The position numbers were made by a program, and so were the translations under genes. From NCBI RefSeq assembly GCF_034479515.1, contig NZ_CP140152.1, positions 5,890,001 through 5,954,000 on the forward strand: DNA of 64,000 bases, in the 5' to 3' direction. Under the pieces are notes generated by a model. It worked only from the letters and a program-made list of their open reading frames with translations. It did no database searches and was not told the DNA's origin. This DNA comes from Duganella zoogloeoides. Its GTDB lineage: Bacteria; Pseudomonadota; Gammaproteobacteria; Burkholderiales; Burkholderiaceae_D. This document shows, piece by piece, positions 28,418 through 36,649 of the stretch. How positions within the stretch are numbered: position 1 is the stretch's first letter; each line of letters opens with the position of its first letter.

Positions 28418-29347
28418 CTAGTAAATCCGCTCGACTTTCAGCCCGCGCTTGCGCAGCAGTTCCGGCACGCTTCCCTTGCCCACCAAATGCAGCACGCCGA
28501 TCGCGGCCAGGCTGTTGTTTTCGCGCGCCATCAGGCGCACCATGGCGTCGGCCAGTGCGGGGTTGCGCCCGTCGAGCAGTACCTTCTGCACGAAGCGTCC
28601 CGAAAAACTGTCGTCGGTGGCCGATTTTTGCGCCAGCGCGTCGAGCGCTTTGACGTCGGCGTGGCGCCAGGCGTCGGCGATCTCGCGCGACTGGTCGGCC
28701 TGCTCCTTGTCTTCGATGCCCGCAATCGCCTCCTGCAGGAACAGCACCTGGTCGGCGGTGGACAGCTTGCCGAACAAGGACATTTGCGCTTCGGGCGATT
28801 CGAGTTCGATCACTTTCTGGCCATTGTCGTGGGCCTGGCGCGACAGGTAGCTGTCCACCGCCAGCGACGGATCGTAGCCTTGCGCCGCAAATTCGCTCAC
28901 CGTGAGCATGCTGGCCAACATCCACGGCCGCATCATGGCCACCGATTCGGGCGCGATCTGGTACTGCTTGAGCAGGCGGTCGAGGCGCGTACGCCAGGCC
29001 GGCGACAGCGACGCCATCGAGGCGCCGCCCTTGAGCGCCAGGCCATATTTTTGCAGCGCCCGGGCCAGGCGCTGCTGGTCGCCCAATGGGTCGATCTCCA
29101 GCGCCAGCACCGGCGCCTGCTTGAGCACACCGGCCAGGCGCGGCTCGAGCGGATAGAAATCCCGGGTACCCACGTGGATGGTGCCAAACAGGTACAGCGT
29201 GCGCCCGCCCTGCTCCACCTTGAACAGCGCGCCGCGATTGGGGATGGCGGTGGCCGCCGGCGCGGCGACCGGCGCCAGTGCTTCGGCCCGGGCCGGCCCG
29301 GCCAGCAGGCAGATCAAACTGTAGAACATCACTATAATCAGGCGCAT
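28418..29347 (-). CDS. TraB/GumN family exported protein
   Basis: The protein has 309 aa. A signal peptide (IIVMFYSLICLLAGPARA) is followed by the TraB/GumN signature YLFGTIHVGTRDFYPL near residue 50 and a C-terminal LAAIGVLHLVGKGSVPELLRKRG. The family shares a fold related to haem-binding/protease EreA/ChaN-like proteins. Its role is unclear; some members are linked to polysaccharide or plasmid transfer loci only by name. The long open frame upstream of 29347 is spurious because it crosses the divergent nucleotidase gene. Confidence 0.85.
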   Translation of the reverse strand: MRLIIVMFYSLICLLAGPARAEALAPVAAPAATAIPNRGALFKVEQGGRTLYLFGTIHVGTRDFYPLEPRLAGVLKQAPVLALEIDPLGDQQRLARALQKYGLALKGGASMASLSPAWRTRLDRLLKQYQIAPESVAMMRPWMLASMLTVSEFAAQGYDPSLAVDSYLSRQAHDNGQKVIELESPEAQMSLFGKLSTADQVLFLQEAIAGIEDKEQADQSREIADAWRHADVKALDALAQKSATDDSFSGRFVQKVLLDGRNPALADAMVRLMARENNSLAAIGVLHLVGKGSVPELLRKRGLKVERIY

Positions 29348-29380
29348 GGCTGTCTTGGCTCTCTTTGTAAATCGTCTCTC

Positions 29381-30106
29381 GTGAATACTACTCTTTCCTC
29401 GCCGGTATGGTTGTTTGATCTGGACAACACGCTGCACAACGCTTCGTACGCGATTTTTCCGGCCATCGTCGCCAATATGAACCTCTACATCGCCCGCGTG
29501 CTGGGCGACGGCATCACGCCCGCCAGCGACGCCGTGGTCGATGCCGCGCGCACCCAGTACTGGCGCCGCTACGGCGCCACCCTGCTCGGACTGGTCAAGC
29601 ACCACAACGTGCAGGCCGCGCACTTTTTGCACGAGACCCACAGCATCGAGGATTTGACCTCGCTGATCCGCGCCGAGCGCGGGCTGCGCCAGCTGTTGCG
29701 CCGCCTGCCGGGCCGCAAGATCCTGCTGACCAACGCGCCGCACCGCTATTCCACCCAGGTGCTGCGCCACCTGGGCCTGCACCGCTCGTTCGGCCACCAC
29801 ATCGCGGTCGAAGCGATGACGGTCAACCGCCAATTGCGGCCCAAGCCATCGAAACTGCTGCTGCGCAAACTGATGCGCATGCACCGCCTGACGCCGGCGA
29901 ACTGCATCCTGGTCGAGGACACGCTGGCCAATTTGCGCAGCGCCCACGCGCTGGGCATGCGCACCGCGTGGGTCACGCAGTACCTGACATTGCGCGACAC
30001 GGCCGGTCTGGCCCATCCACAAAAAAGGCTGATCCGCCCCGCTTATGTCGATGTCAAAGTAAAATCTGTCCGGAACTTGCCGGCGCGGCTGCATCGCCTG
30101 CGCTGA
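29381..30106 (+). CDS. Pyrimidine 5'-nucleotidase, HAD superfamily
   Basis: The protein has 241 aa. The catalytic HAD motif I is WLFDLDNTLHN near residues 10-20. Motif II is ILLTNAP, motif III is the lysine in RPKPSKLLLRKL, and motif IV is ILVEDTLANL. It matches the SDT1/PPN-type group that dephosphorylates UMP/CMP. The GTG at 29381 lies 33 bp from the divergent TraB gene start and gives the expected N-terminus. The open frame upstream of it is not coding. slmA follows 35 bp downstream. Confidence 0.9.
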   Translation: MNTTLSSPVWLFDLDNTLHNASYAIFPAIVANMNLYIARVLGDGITPASDAVVDAARTQYWRRYGATLLGLVKHHNVQAAHFLHETHSIEDLTSLIRAERGLRQLLRRLPGRKILLTNAPHRYSTQVLRHLGLHRSFGHHIAVEAMTVNRQLRPKPSKLLLRKLMRMHRLTPANCILVEDTLANLRSAHALGMRTAWVTQYLTLRDTAGLAHPQKRLIRPAYVDVKVKSVRNLPARLHRLR

Positions 30107-30141
30107 CCACCTTTACTTTTACTTTTTACCCGCGAGATCAC

Positions 30142-30717
30142 ATGGCAAGCACACCGCCCGGCCAGCGCCGCCTGGACATTCTCCAAGCGCTGGCGGAGAT
30201 GCTGGAACAGCCCAAGGGCGACAAGATCACCACGGCCGCCCTGGCGCGCAAGCTGGGCTTTTCCGAGGCGGCGCTGTACCGCCACTTCGCCAGCAAGGCG
30301 CAAATGTTCGAGGGCCTGATCGAATTCATCGAGTCCAGCGTTTTTGGTTTGATCAACCAGATCGCCGAACGCCACGACGACGGCCTGACGCAGGCGCGCG
30401 ACATCGTCGGCATGTTGCTGCACTTCGCCAGCCAGAACCCGGGCATGACACGGGTGCTGATCGGCGAGGCGCTGGTCAACGAAGACGACCGCCTGCAACT
30501 GCGCATGAACCAGTTCTACGACCGCGTGGAACTGGCCCTCAAGCAGGCCTTGCGCGTGGCCGCCACCGAAGGCCACGGCCGCGAAGAAGAAGTCGCGCCG
30601 CGCGCCGCCATGCTGGCCAGCTTCGTCATCGGCCGCTGGCACCGCTACGCCAAGAGCGGCTTCAAGAACAACCCGACCCAGGACGCGCCGCTGCACATCG
30701 CGCTGCTGCTGGCGTAA
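30142..30717 (+). CDS. slmA: Nucleoid occlusion factor SlmA
   Basis: This 191-aa TetR-fold protein blocks FtsZ ring assembly over the nucleoid when bound to its DNA sites. The N-terminal helix-turn-helix (TTAALARKLGFSEAALYRHFASKAQMFEGLI) and the tail segment ASFVIGRWHRYAKSGFKNNP match SlmA/Ttk. The length is close to the usual 198 aa. The ATG at 30142 begins the conserved protein. It is probably cotranscribed with the nucleotidase and followed closely by pabBC. Confidence 0.92.
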   Translation: MASTPPGQRRLDILQALAEMLEQPKGDKITTAALARKLGFSEAALYRHFASKAQMFEGLIEFIESSVFGLINQIAERHDDGLTQARDIVGMLLHFASQNPGMTRVLIGEALVNEDDRLQLRMNQFYDRVELALKQALRVAATEGHGREEEVAPRAAMLASFVIGRWHRYAKSGFKNNPTQDAPLHIALLLA

Positions 30718-30733
30718 CATCTTGACCACAGCG

Positions 30734-32734
30734 ATGTCCATGACCGCCGAATGCTTTGCCCTGCTCGATGACGCGAGCCCGCTGCTCGATGGCGCCACCG
30801 TCGCCGCGACCTCACGCCTGTACACCGACCACGTCGCCACGCTGCGCTGCGACACCATCGGCGACTGGCGGCAAGTGCTGGACGCCATGCAGGCAGCGCT
30901 GGCGCGCGGCGAGTACGCGGTCACGCTGTGCAGCTACGAGCTCGGAGTAGCGTTGCTGGGCATCGCTGACGGGCTACCCGGCACATCGCACCGCCGCCCT
31001 GCCGCGACCGGCAGCGAGACGCCCACCATCCCGGACGGCTCGGCCACTGCGGCAGCGTCGGTGCATGGGCCTGGTGCGGCTGCAATGACCGCCCCGGCGC
31101 TGCTGGCACAGGTACTGCTGTTTCGCCGGTGCGAACTGAAAACCGCGGCCGAGGTGGGCGACTGGCTGGCGGCGCGTTCATTCCCGATCGCGCGCCCGGC
31201 CGGCATCGCCAACGTGCGCGCCAATATCGACCAGCCGGCCTTCGATGCCGCGCTGGCGCGCATCCACGCCTATATCGAGGCTGGCGACACCTACCAGGTC
31301 AACTACACCATGCGGCTGCGCTTTGACGCGTTTGGCGGCATCCATGCGCTGTATGCGCGGCTGCGCGCGCGCCAGCCGGTGCCGTATGGCGCGCTGGTAC
31401 AGTGTGAGGACGGTTCGGCAGTACTGTCGCTGTCGCCCGAGCTGTTCGTGCGCCACGCGGGCGGCGTGCTCACTGCGCGGCCGATGAAGGGCACGGCGCC
31501 GGCCGCGCCGCCAACCCAGGCAGACACGCACGCGGATGACAACCTGGCGCGCGCGCGCGCGCTGGCGGCGGATCCGAAAAACCGCGCCGAAAACCTGATG
31601 ATCGTCGACCTGCTGCGCAACGACATCGCGCGCGTGGCGCAAACCGGCAGCGTGCAGGTGCCGGCGCTGTTCGACGTGCAGCGCTACGGCAGCGTGCTGC
31701 AAATGACTTCCACCATCACCGCCAGTCTGCGCCCCGACGCCACGCTGGCGCAGGTGTTCGAGGCGCTGTACCCGTGCGGCTCGATCACCGGCGCACCCAA
31801 GCGCCGCGCCATGGAAATCATCGGCGAACTCGAACCCGACCCGCGCGGCATCTACACCGGCGCCATCGGCTGGTTCGATCCGACGACTGACGCCAACCCG
31901 GGCACGGTGGGCGACTTCTGCCTGGCAGTGCCGATCCGCACCCTGGCCCTGGGCGCGCCCGATGCCGCCACCGGCGTGGCGCAAGGCGAAATGGGCGTGG
32001 GCGCCGGCATCGTCTACGACAGCGCCAGCGGCGACGAATACGACGAATGCCACCTCAAGGCGCGTTTCTTGACGGGACTGCCCAACAGCTTCGAGATTTT
32101 CGAGACCATGCTGGTCACGCCGGAACAAGGCGTACAGCACCGCGCGCGCCACCTGCGGCGCCTGGCGGCATCGGCAGCGTACTTCGGTTTCGCGTGGGAC
32201 GGCAAGGCAGCCAACGCCTACCTGGACGCGGCGTGCTCGATGCTGAAGGACGAAGCACAGAACGGTCTGGCGACCGTGGCGGCATTCCGCCTGCGGCTGG
32301 CGCTGGCGCAATCGGGCGCCTTCACGGTACAGCACGCGCCGCTGGCGCCGTTGCCGGAGCCAGTGCGGGTACTGCTGGCGCCCGACACCACCGCTGCCGG
32401 CGACCTGTTCCTGCGCCACAAGACCAGCATCCGCACCCGCTACGACAACGCCTGGCGCGACGCCGAAGCGCAAGGCGCGTTCGATACGCTGTTTTTCAAC
32501 GACCGCGGCGAGCTGACCGAAGGTGGCCGCAGCAATGTATTCGTCAAGGTCGATGGCCGCTGGCTGACGCCGGCCCTGCACTGCGGCGTGCTGCCGGGCG
32601 TGATGCGCAGCGTGCTGCTCGACGATCCGGCGTGGCAGGCCAGCGAGGCGGTGATCACGCGCGAGATGCTGGAACGCGCAGAGGAACTGGTGGTGTGCAA
32701 CGCCCTGCGCGGCGCGATGAAAGCCACGCTGTAG
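30734..32734 (+). CDS. pabB: Fused aminodeoxychorismate synthase component I / aminodeoxychorismate lyase
   Basis: This bifunctional protein of about 666 aa makes 4-aminobenzoate for folate. The N-terminal two thirds are a chorismate-binding PabB domain (AYIEAGDTYQVNYTMRLRF, RPMKGTAPA, DPKNRAENLMIVDLLRND, YPCGSITGAPKRRAMEII, GVGAGIVYDSASGDEYDECH). From about residue 455 a PLP-dependent class IV aminotransferase-like PabC domain follows (EIFETMLV, HKTSIRTRYDNAW with the likely Schiff-base lysine, ELTEGGRSNVFVKVDGRWLTP). The start is uncertain: TTG 30722, ATG 30734 and ATG 30740 are in frame, none with a strong ribosome site. Confidence 0.92.
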   Translation: MSMTAECFALLDDASPLLDGATVAATSRLYTDHVATLRCDTIGDWRQVLDAMQAALARGEYAVTLCSYELGVALLGIADGLPGTSHRRPAATGSETPTIPDGSATAAASVHGPGAAAMTAPALLAQVLLFRRCELKTAAEVGDWLAARSFPIARPAGIANVRANIDQPAFDAALARIHAYIEAGDTYQVNYTMRLRFDAFGGIHALYARLRARQPVPYGALVQCEDGSAVLSLSPELFVRHAGGVLTARPMKGTAPAAPPTQADTHADDNLARARALAADPKNRAENLMIVDLLRNDIARVAQTGSVQVPALFDVQRYGSVLQMTSTITASLRPDATLAQVFEALYPCGSITGAPKRRAMEIIGELEPDPRGIYTGAIGWFDPTTDANPGTVGDFCLAVPIRTLALGAPDAATGVAQGEMGVGAGIVYDSASGDEYDECHLKARFLTGLPNSFEIFETMLVTPEQGVQHRARHLRRLAASAAYFGFAWDGKAANAYLDAACSMLKDEAQNGLATVAAFRLRLALAQSGAFTVQHAPLAPLPEPVRVLLAPDTTAAGDLFLRHKTSIRTRYDNAWRDAEAQGAFDTLFFNDRGELTEGGRSNVFVKVDGRWLTPALHCGVLPGVMRSVLLDDPAWQASEAVITREMLERAEELVVCNALRGAMKATL

Positions 32735-32776
32735 CAGCGAAGCTCGCTGACTCTGCGGGATGATGACTCGCCAACC

Positions 32777-33754
32777 TCAACCGTTCGCGCCGAGCCCAAA
32801 CCGCTTGCGATACGCCCCCGGCGTGGTCCCCGCCACCCGCCGGAAATGGTGCCGCAACGACTCCATCGAACCGAATCCGCTGCGCTCGGCCACCTGCGCC
32901 AGCGGCACCTCGGGGGCTTCCAGCAGTTCTTTCGCCAGCGCGATGCGCTCGCGGATCAGCCAGTCCACCGGCCCCAGCCCGGTCGCCTGCTGGAACTGGC
33001 GCTGCAAGGTGCGCGGGCTCATGGCCGCGCGGTCGGCCATGGCGGCCACCGTGTGCGGCAGCGCCAGGTTGCCGCGCAGCCAGTCCAGCAGGCGCGACAG
33101 CCTGCCGCCTTCGCTGGACGCCACCGGGCGCGGCACGAACTGCGCCTGGCCGCCCTCGCGATGCGGCGCGATCACCAGCCGCTGCGCCACCATGTTGCCG
33201 ACGCGCGCACCGTAGTCGCGCCGCACCAGGTGCAGCAGCATGTCCAGGCCCGCAGCCGACCCGGCCGCCGTGATCACCTGGCCGTTATCGACGTACAGCA
33301 GGTCGGGCTCGACGCGGATGCGCGGATGGCGCTGCGCCAGCCGCTCGGCGTAGCGCCAGTGGGTGGTGGCGCGCTGGCCGTCGAGCACGCCGGCGGCAGC
33401 GAGCACGAACACACCCGAGCAGATCGAGCACAAACGGGCGCCACGCGCGTGGGCCGCGCGCAGCAGGTCCAGCAGCGCGGGCGGCGGCGCCTCGTCGGCA
33501 TCGCGCCAGCCGGGAATGACGATGGTGTCGGCCAGCGCCAGCAACTCGGGCGCATACGGCGCCTGCACGGTGATGCCGCCGGCCGCACGGATCGGTCCCG
33601 GTTCGATCGCGCAAACCGCAAAGTCGTACCAGTCCACGCCCAGTTCGGGACGCTCGAGCGCGAACAATTCGACCGTGCAGCCGAATTCGAAGGTGCACAG
33701 GCGGTCGTAGGCCAGTGCGACCACCAGGTGTTTTTTCATGGTGCGGTTTTTCAT
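32777..33754 (-). CDS. ftrA: GlxA/FtrA-type transcriptional regulator (DJ-1/PfpI plus AraC domains)
   Basis: The protein has 325 aa. The N-terminal DJ-1/PfpI-like domain (HLVVALAYDRLCTFEFGCTVELF, IVIPGWRD, ARLCSICSGVFVLAAAG with the nucleophile-elbow cysteine) resembles glutamine-amidotransferase folds used as sensors. The C-terminal AraC-type double HTH has MSPRTLQRQFQQATGLGPVDWL and LAQVAERSGFGSMESLRHHF. ATG 33754 and ATG 33739 are both possible. It is divergent from a rhodanese gene, an arrangement typical of FtrA, so that gene is the likely target. Confidence 0.88.
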   Translation of the reverse strand: MKNRTMKKHLVVALAYDRLCTFEFGCTVELFALERPELGVDWYDFAVCAIEPGPIRAAGGITVQAPYAPELLALADTIVIPGWRDADEAPPPALLDLLRAAHARGARLCSICSGVFVLAAAGVLDGQRATTHWRYAERLAQRHPRIRVEPDLLYVDNGQVITAAGSAAGLDMLLHLVRRDYGARVGNMVAQRLVIAPHREGGQAQFVPRPVASSEGGRLSRLLDWLRGNLALPHTVAAMADRAAMSPRTLQRQFQQATGLGPVDWLIRERIALAKELLEAPEVPLAQVAERSGFGSMESLRHHFRRVAGTTPGAYRKRFGLGANG

Positions 33755-33860
33755 GGCGCTGTTCTCATGTCGCAATCTTACCGCAGCATGGCATTGACGC
33801 CACTGCCGGCCAACGCCGAGCGGCCGCACAATGGCGTCATCACCACCCCAGGAGTTCGCC

Positions 33861-34265
33861 ATGTCCCTGCCGTCCGCCGTTGCCGCCGTACCAGCCGCAC
33901 CCAGCGCTGCCGCCCTCGCCCACTTCGAGGCCAGCTTCACCTTTGAAACCGATTGTTGGGATGTGCACGAGGCGCTGGCCGGCGGTGCGCCGGACTTCGT
34001 GCTGCTCGACGTGCGCGGTACGGAAAAATACGCGGGTGGCCATGTGCCGGGCGCGCACGACCTGGCGCACGGCAAGATCGTCGCCGGCAAGCTGGCGCAA
34101 TATCCGGCCGATACCTTGTTCGTGGTGTATTGCGCCGGTCCGCACTGCAATGGCGCGGCGCGCGCAGCCGTGCGGCTGGCCCGGCTGGGCCGCCCCGTCA
34201 AGCTGATGACCGGCGGCGTCACCGGCTGGCTCGACGAGGGGTTCGCGCTGGCGCAGCTGCCATAG
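33861..34265 (+). CDS. Rhodanese-domain protein
   Basis: This 134-aa single rhodanese domain has DFVLLDVRGTEKYAGGHVPGA (strand and CH2A-like region) and an active-site loop VVYCAGPHCNGAARA whose first Cys is the predicted persulfide carrier. A second Cys sits four residues later. AGGAG at 33850-33854 fixes the start at ATG 33861. It probably handles sulfane sulfur or oxyanions in the cytoplasm. It is divergent from ftrA and probably regulated by it. Confidence 0.88.
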   Translation: MSLPSAVAAVPAAPSAAALAHFEASFTFETDCWDVHEALAGGAPDFVLLDVRGTEKYAGGHVPGAHDLAHGKIVAGKLAQYPADTLFVVYCAGPHCNGAARAAVRLARLGRPVKLMTGGVTGWLDEGFALAQLP

Positions 34266-34293
34266 CGGACAGCTGCTGCGGTTCGTCGAGCCG

Positions 34294-34653
34294 CTAGAGG
34301 TCGACGATCATCTCGAAGCCGCCGTAAATCATGCGCTTGCCGTCGAACGGCATGTTTTCCGGCTGCATGAATTCGGCCAGCCTCGGGTCTTTCATGACCT
34401 TGTCGTTGATTTCATCGCGGGCGGCGCGCGAGGCATAGACGATCCAGGAAAACACCACCACTTCGTCGTCCTTCAATTGCACCGCCTGCGGGAACGATGT
34501 GTGCTCGCCCGGTTTGACGTCGTCCGCCACCGTCTCGCGAAATTGCAGCGCGCCGAATTCCTTCCAGATCGCGCCGCTTGCCGCCGCCATTTTCTTGTAG
34601 TCCTCCAGCTTGCTGCGGGGGACAGGAATCACAAATCCATCGACATATGCCAT
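34294..34653 (-). CDS. DUF1428 family protein (YbaA-like)
   Basis: This 119-aa dimeric alpha-beta barrel-like protein is of unknown function. Family motifs are YVDGFVIPVPRSKLEDYKKMA, VVVFSWIVYASRAARDEIN and PFDGKRMIYGGFEMIVD. GGAGG upstream fixes the start at 34653 rather than 34668. It stands alone. Confidence 0.9.
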   Translation of the reverse strand: MAYVDGFVIPVPRSKLEDYKKMAAASGAIWKEFGALQFRETVADDVKPGEHTSFPQAVQLKDDEVVVFSWIVYASRAARDEINDKVMKDPRLAEFMQPENMPFDGKRMIYGGFEMIVDL

Positions 34654-34724
34654 GACCGCCTCCATCAAATGGTTGAACGGTCAGGTTAGGCGACGCTCCT
34701 TTGCAATTCAAGCGGCGTGGGCTT

Positions 34725-35783
34725 TTATTCCTGGTGAAACTCGCTGGCATTGGCAAACAAGTCCCACGCCGCGATGAACAAGGCGGCCACCACCGGGCCG
34801 ATCACGAAACCGTTGAGGCCGAACAGCGCCATGCCGCCCACGGTGGACAGCAGCACCACGTAGTCGGGCATCTTGGTATCTTTACCGACCAGCAGCGGAC
34901 GCAGGATATTGTCGACCAGGCCGATCACCACCACGCCATAGATGGTCAGGCCCACGCCTTCCCACACCGAGCCGGTCGCCAGGAAGTAGATCGCCACCGG
35001 CGCCCACACCAGCGCTGCGCCAATGGCCGGCAGCAGCGACAGGAAGGCCATCAGCACGCCCCACAGCACAGGTGCGCTCACGTCCAGGTACCAGAAGGCC
35101 AGGCCGCCCAGCGCGCCTTGGGCGATTGCCACCAGGATGTTGCCCTTGACGGTTGCGCGGATCACGGTCGTAAAATTCTGGAACAGGCGCTGCTTGTACT
35201 TGCGGCTCAGCGGCACGGCTTCGCGAATGCGCTTGGCCAGCTTGTCGCCGTCGCGCAGCAGGAAGTACAGCAGGTACATGGCAATACACAGGCTGGTGAG
35301 GAAATCCATCGTGTACAGGCTGAAGTTGATGGCGCGCTTGGCCACTTCCTGGCTCACTTGCGCTGCGCCTTCGGTCAGCTTGTCCTGCAAGTTGGTCAAA
35401 CTGGTCAGATGGAAGCGGTCGAGCAGGTTGATCATCCAGTCCGGCAGCACGGCCATCACCTTGGCGAAGAACATGCCCACCGTGATCTGCCCCGACTGCA
35501 TCATCTCGACTACCGCAGCGGCCTGGTTGACGATCGATACCGCGACCAGGGTGAGCGGCAGGATCACCATCACCAGGATCAGCAGCAAGGTCAGCAGCGC
35601 TGCCAGGTTGGGCTTGTTGCGCGTGCGTTGCAGCAGCCAGCGGTACACGGGCGCAAAAATAATCGCCAGCACCACGCCCCAGAAGACCGCGCCGCCATAA
35701 GGAACCAGGATCCAGATGAAGGCAATGGTGATGATGCCCAGAAGGGCAAGAAAAACTTTTTGTTGGAAGGTAAATGGTTGCAT
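34725..35783 (-). CDS. AI-2E family transporter (PerM/YdiK-like)
   Basis: This 352-aa inner-membrane protein has about eight TM helices. N-terminal helices at 8-50 are followed by an amphipathic cytoplasmic region (TSLTNLQDKLTEGAAQVSQEVAKRAI). Further helices follow, with DLVDNILRPLLV-like family sequence (LVDNILRPLLVGKDTKMPDYVVLLSTVGGM) near residue 300. Members are proposed exporters of autoinducer-2 or ion antiporters; the substrate here is unknown. Confidence 0.88.
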   Translation of the reverse strand: MQPFTFQQKVFLALLGIITIAFIWILVPYGGAVFWGVVLAIIFAPVYRWLLQRTRNKPNLAALLTLLLILVMVILPLTLVAVSIVNQAAAVVEMMQSGQITVGMFFAKVMAVLPDWMINLLDRFHLTSLTNLQDKLTEGAAQVSQEVAKRAINFSLYTMDFLTSLCIAMYLLYFLLRDGDKLAKRIREAVPLSRKYKQRLFQNFTTVIRATVKGNILVAIAQGALGGLAFWYLDVSAPVLWGVLMAFLSLLPAIGAALVWAPVAIYFLATGSVWEGVGLTIYGVVVIGLVDNILRPLLVGKDTKMPDYVVLLSTVGGMALFGLNGFVIGPVVAALFIAAWDLFANASEFHQE

Positions 35784-35970
35784 GGTTCATCTCGTGGTGT
35801 AAGTCGCCACCGATTAAACCACGATTGACCAGTGGCAATAACAATCAGGCGCGGCGCCCGGTGCGCGGGCGCACACAAAGCACTACGCAGACATGCTAGT
35901 TGGTGACGAGCGGCATGAAACCAGTTTTATGCGGCACAGTGACCCAACAGGCCCGTACCGCACCGGTGCG

Positions 35971-36576
35971 TCAGGAAGCCAGTGCTTTTTCGACGGCGCC
36001 AACGAGCTGCTTGTCTTCGGGCGTGACCTTGCTGCCGAAGTTGGTCAGCACCTTGCCATCGCGGCCGATCAGGTACTTATGAAAATTCCAGGCCGGCGCC
36101 TTGCCGGTAGCCTTGATCAGGTCGGCGTACAGCGGGTTCGGATTTTTACCGGACACCACGGTCTTGGAAAACATCGGGAACTTGACGCCATAGGTGTTGT
36201 AGCAGAAGTCGGCGATTTCCTTGGCGCTGCCCGGTTCCTGCTGGCCGAAGTCGTTCGACGGGAAGCCCAGCACCACCAGGCCCTTGCTGCCGTACTTGGC
36301 GTACAGCGCTTCCAGGCCCTCGTATTGCTTGGTGAAGCCGCAGTAGCTGGCGGTATTGACCACCAGGATCACCTTGCCCGCGTACTGGCACAGGTCCTGC
36401 GGCGCCTCGTCCTGCAGGCGCTTGAAGTTCTGCTTGAGGATGGCGGGGCAGCTGGCCGGCGCCACGGTGGCGGCAGGCGCAGCGCCGGCAGCGGCGGGCG
36501 CCTGGGCCAGGGCGGAGGTAGCCGCCAGCAGGGTCAGGGACGAGGCAGCGCACAAATGGGCAAGGATCTTGGACAT
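35971..36576 (-). CDS. Exported glutathione peroxidase-family protein
   Basis: The protein has 201 aa. A signal peptide ending near residue 25 (AATSALAQA) is followed by an Ala/Pro-rich linker and then a GPx domain. The peroxidatic Cys is in VVNTASYCGFTKQYEGLEAL (C79), with VLGFPSNDFGQQEPGS supplying the Gln and PAWNFHKYLI the Trp/Asn of the tetrad. Extra cysteines at 43 and 63 could form periplasmic disulphides. Bacterial GPx proteins are usually cytoplasmic, so the export signal is notable. It probably reduces peroxides with thioredoxin-like donors. Confidence 0.86.
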   Translation of the reverse strand: MSKILAHLCAASSLTLLAATSALAQAPAAAGAAPAATVAPASCPAILKQNFKRLQDEAPQDLCQYAGKVILVVNTASYCGFTKQYEGLEALYAKYGSKGLVVLGFPSNDFGQQEPGSAKEIADFCYNTYGVKFPMFSKTVVSGKNPNPLYADLIKATGKAPAWNFHKYLIGRDGKVLTNFGSKVTPEDKQLVGAVEKALAS

Positions 36577-36649
36577 GGTGGAGTGGGCAAGAATGAAAGA
36601 AAATTCATTCTATGCCAAATGCCCGCCCCTTGTCCGACTGCCGTGCAAT

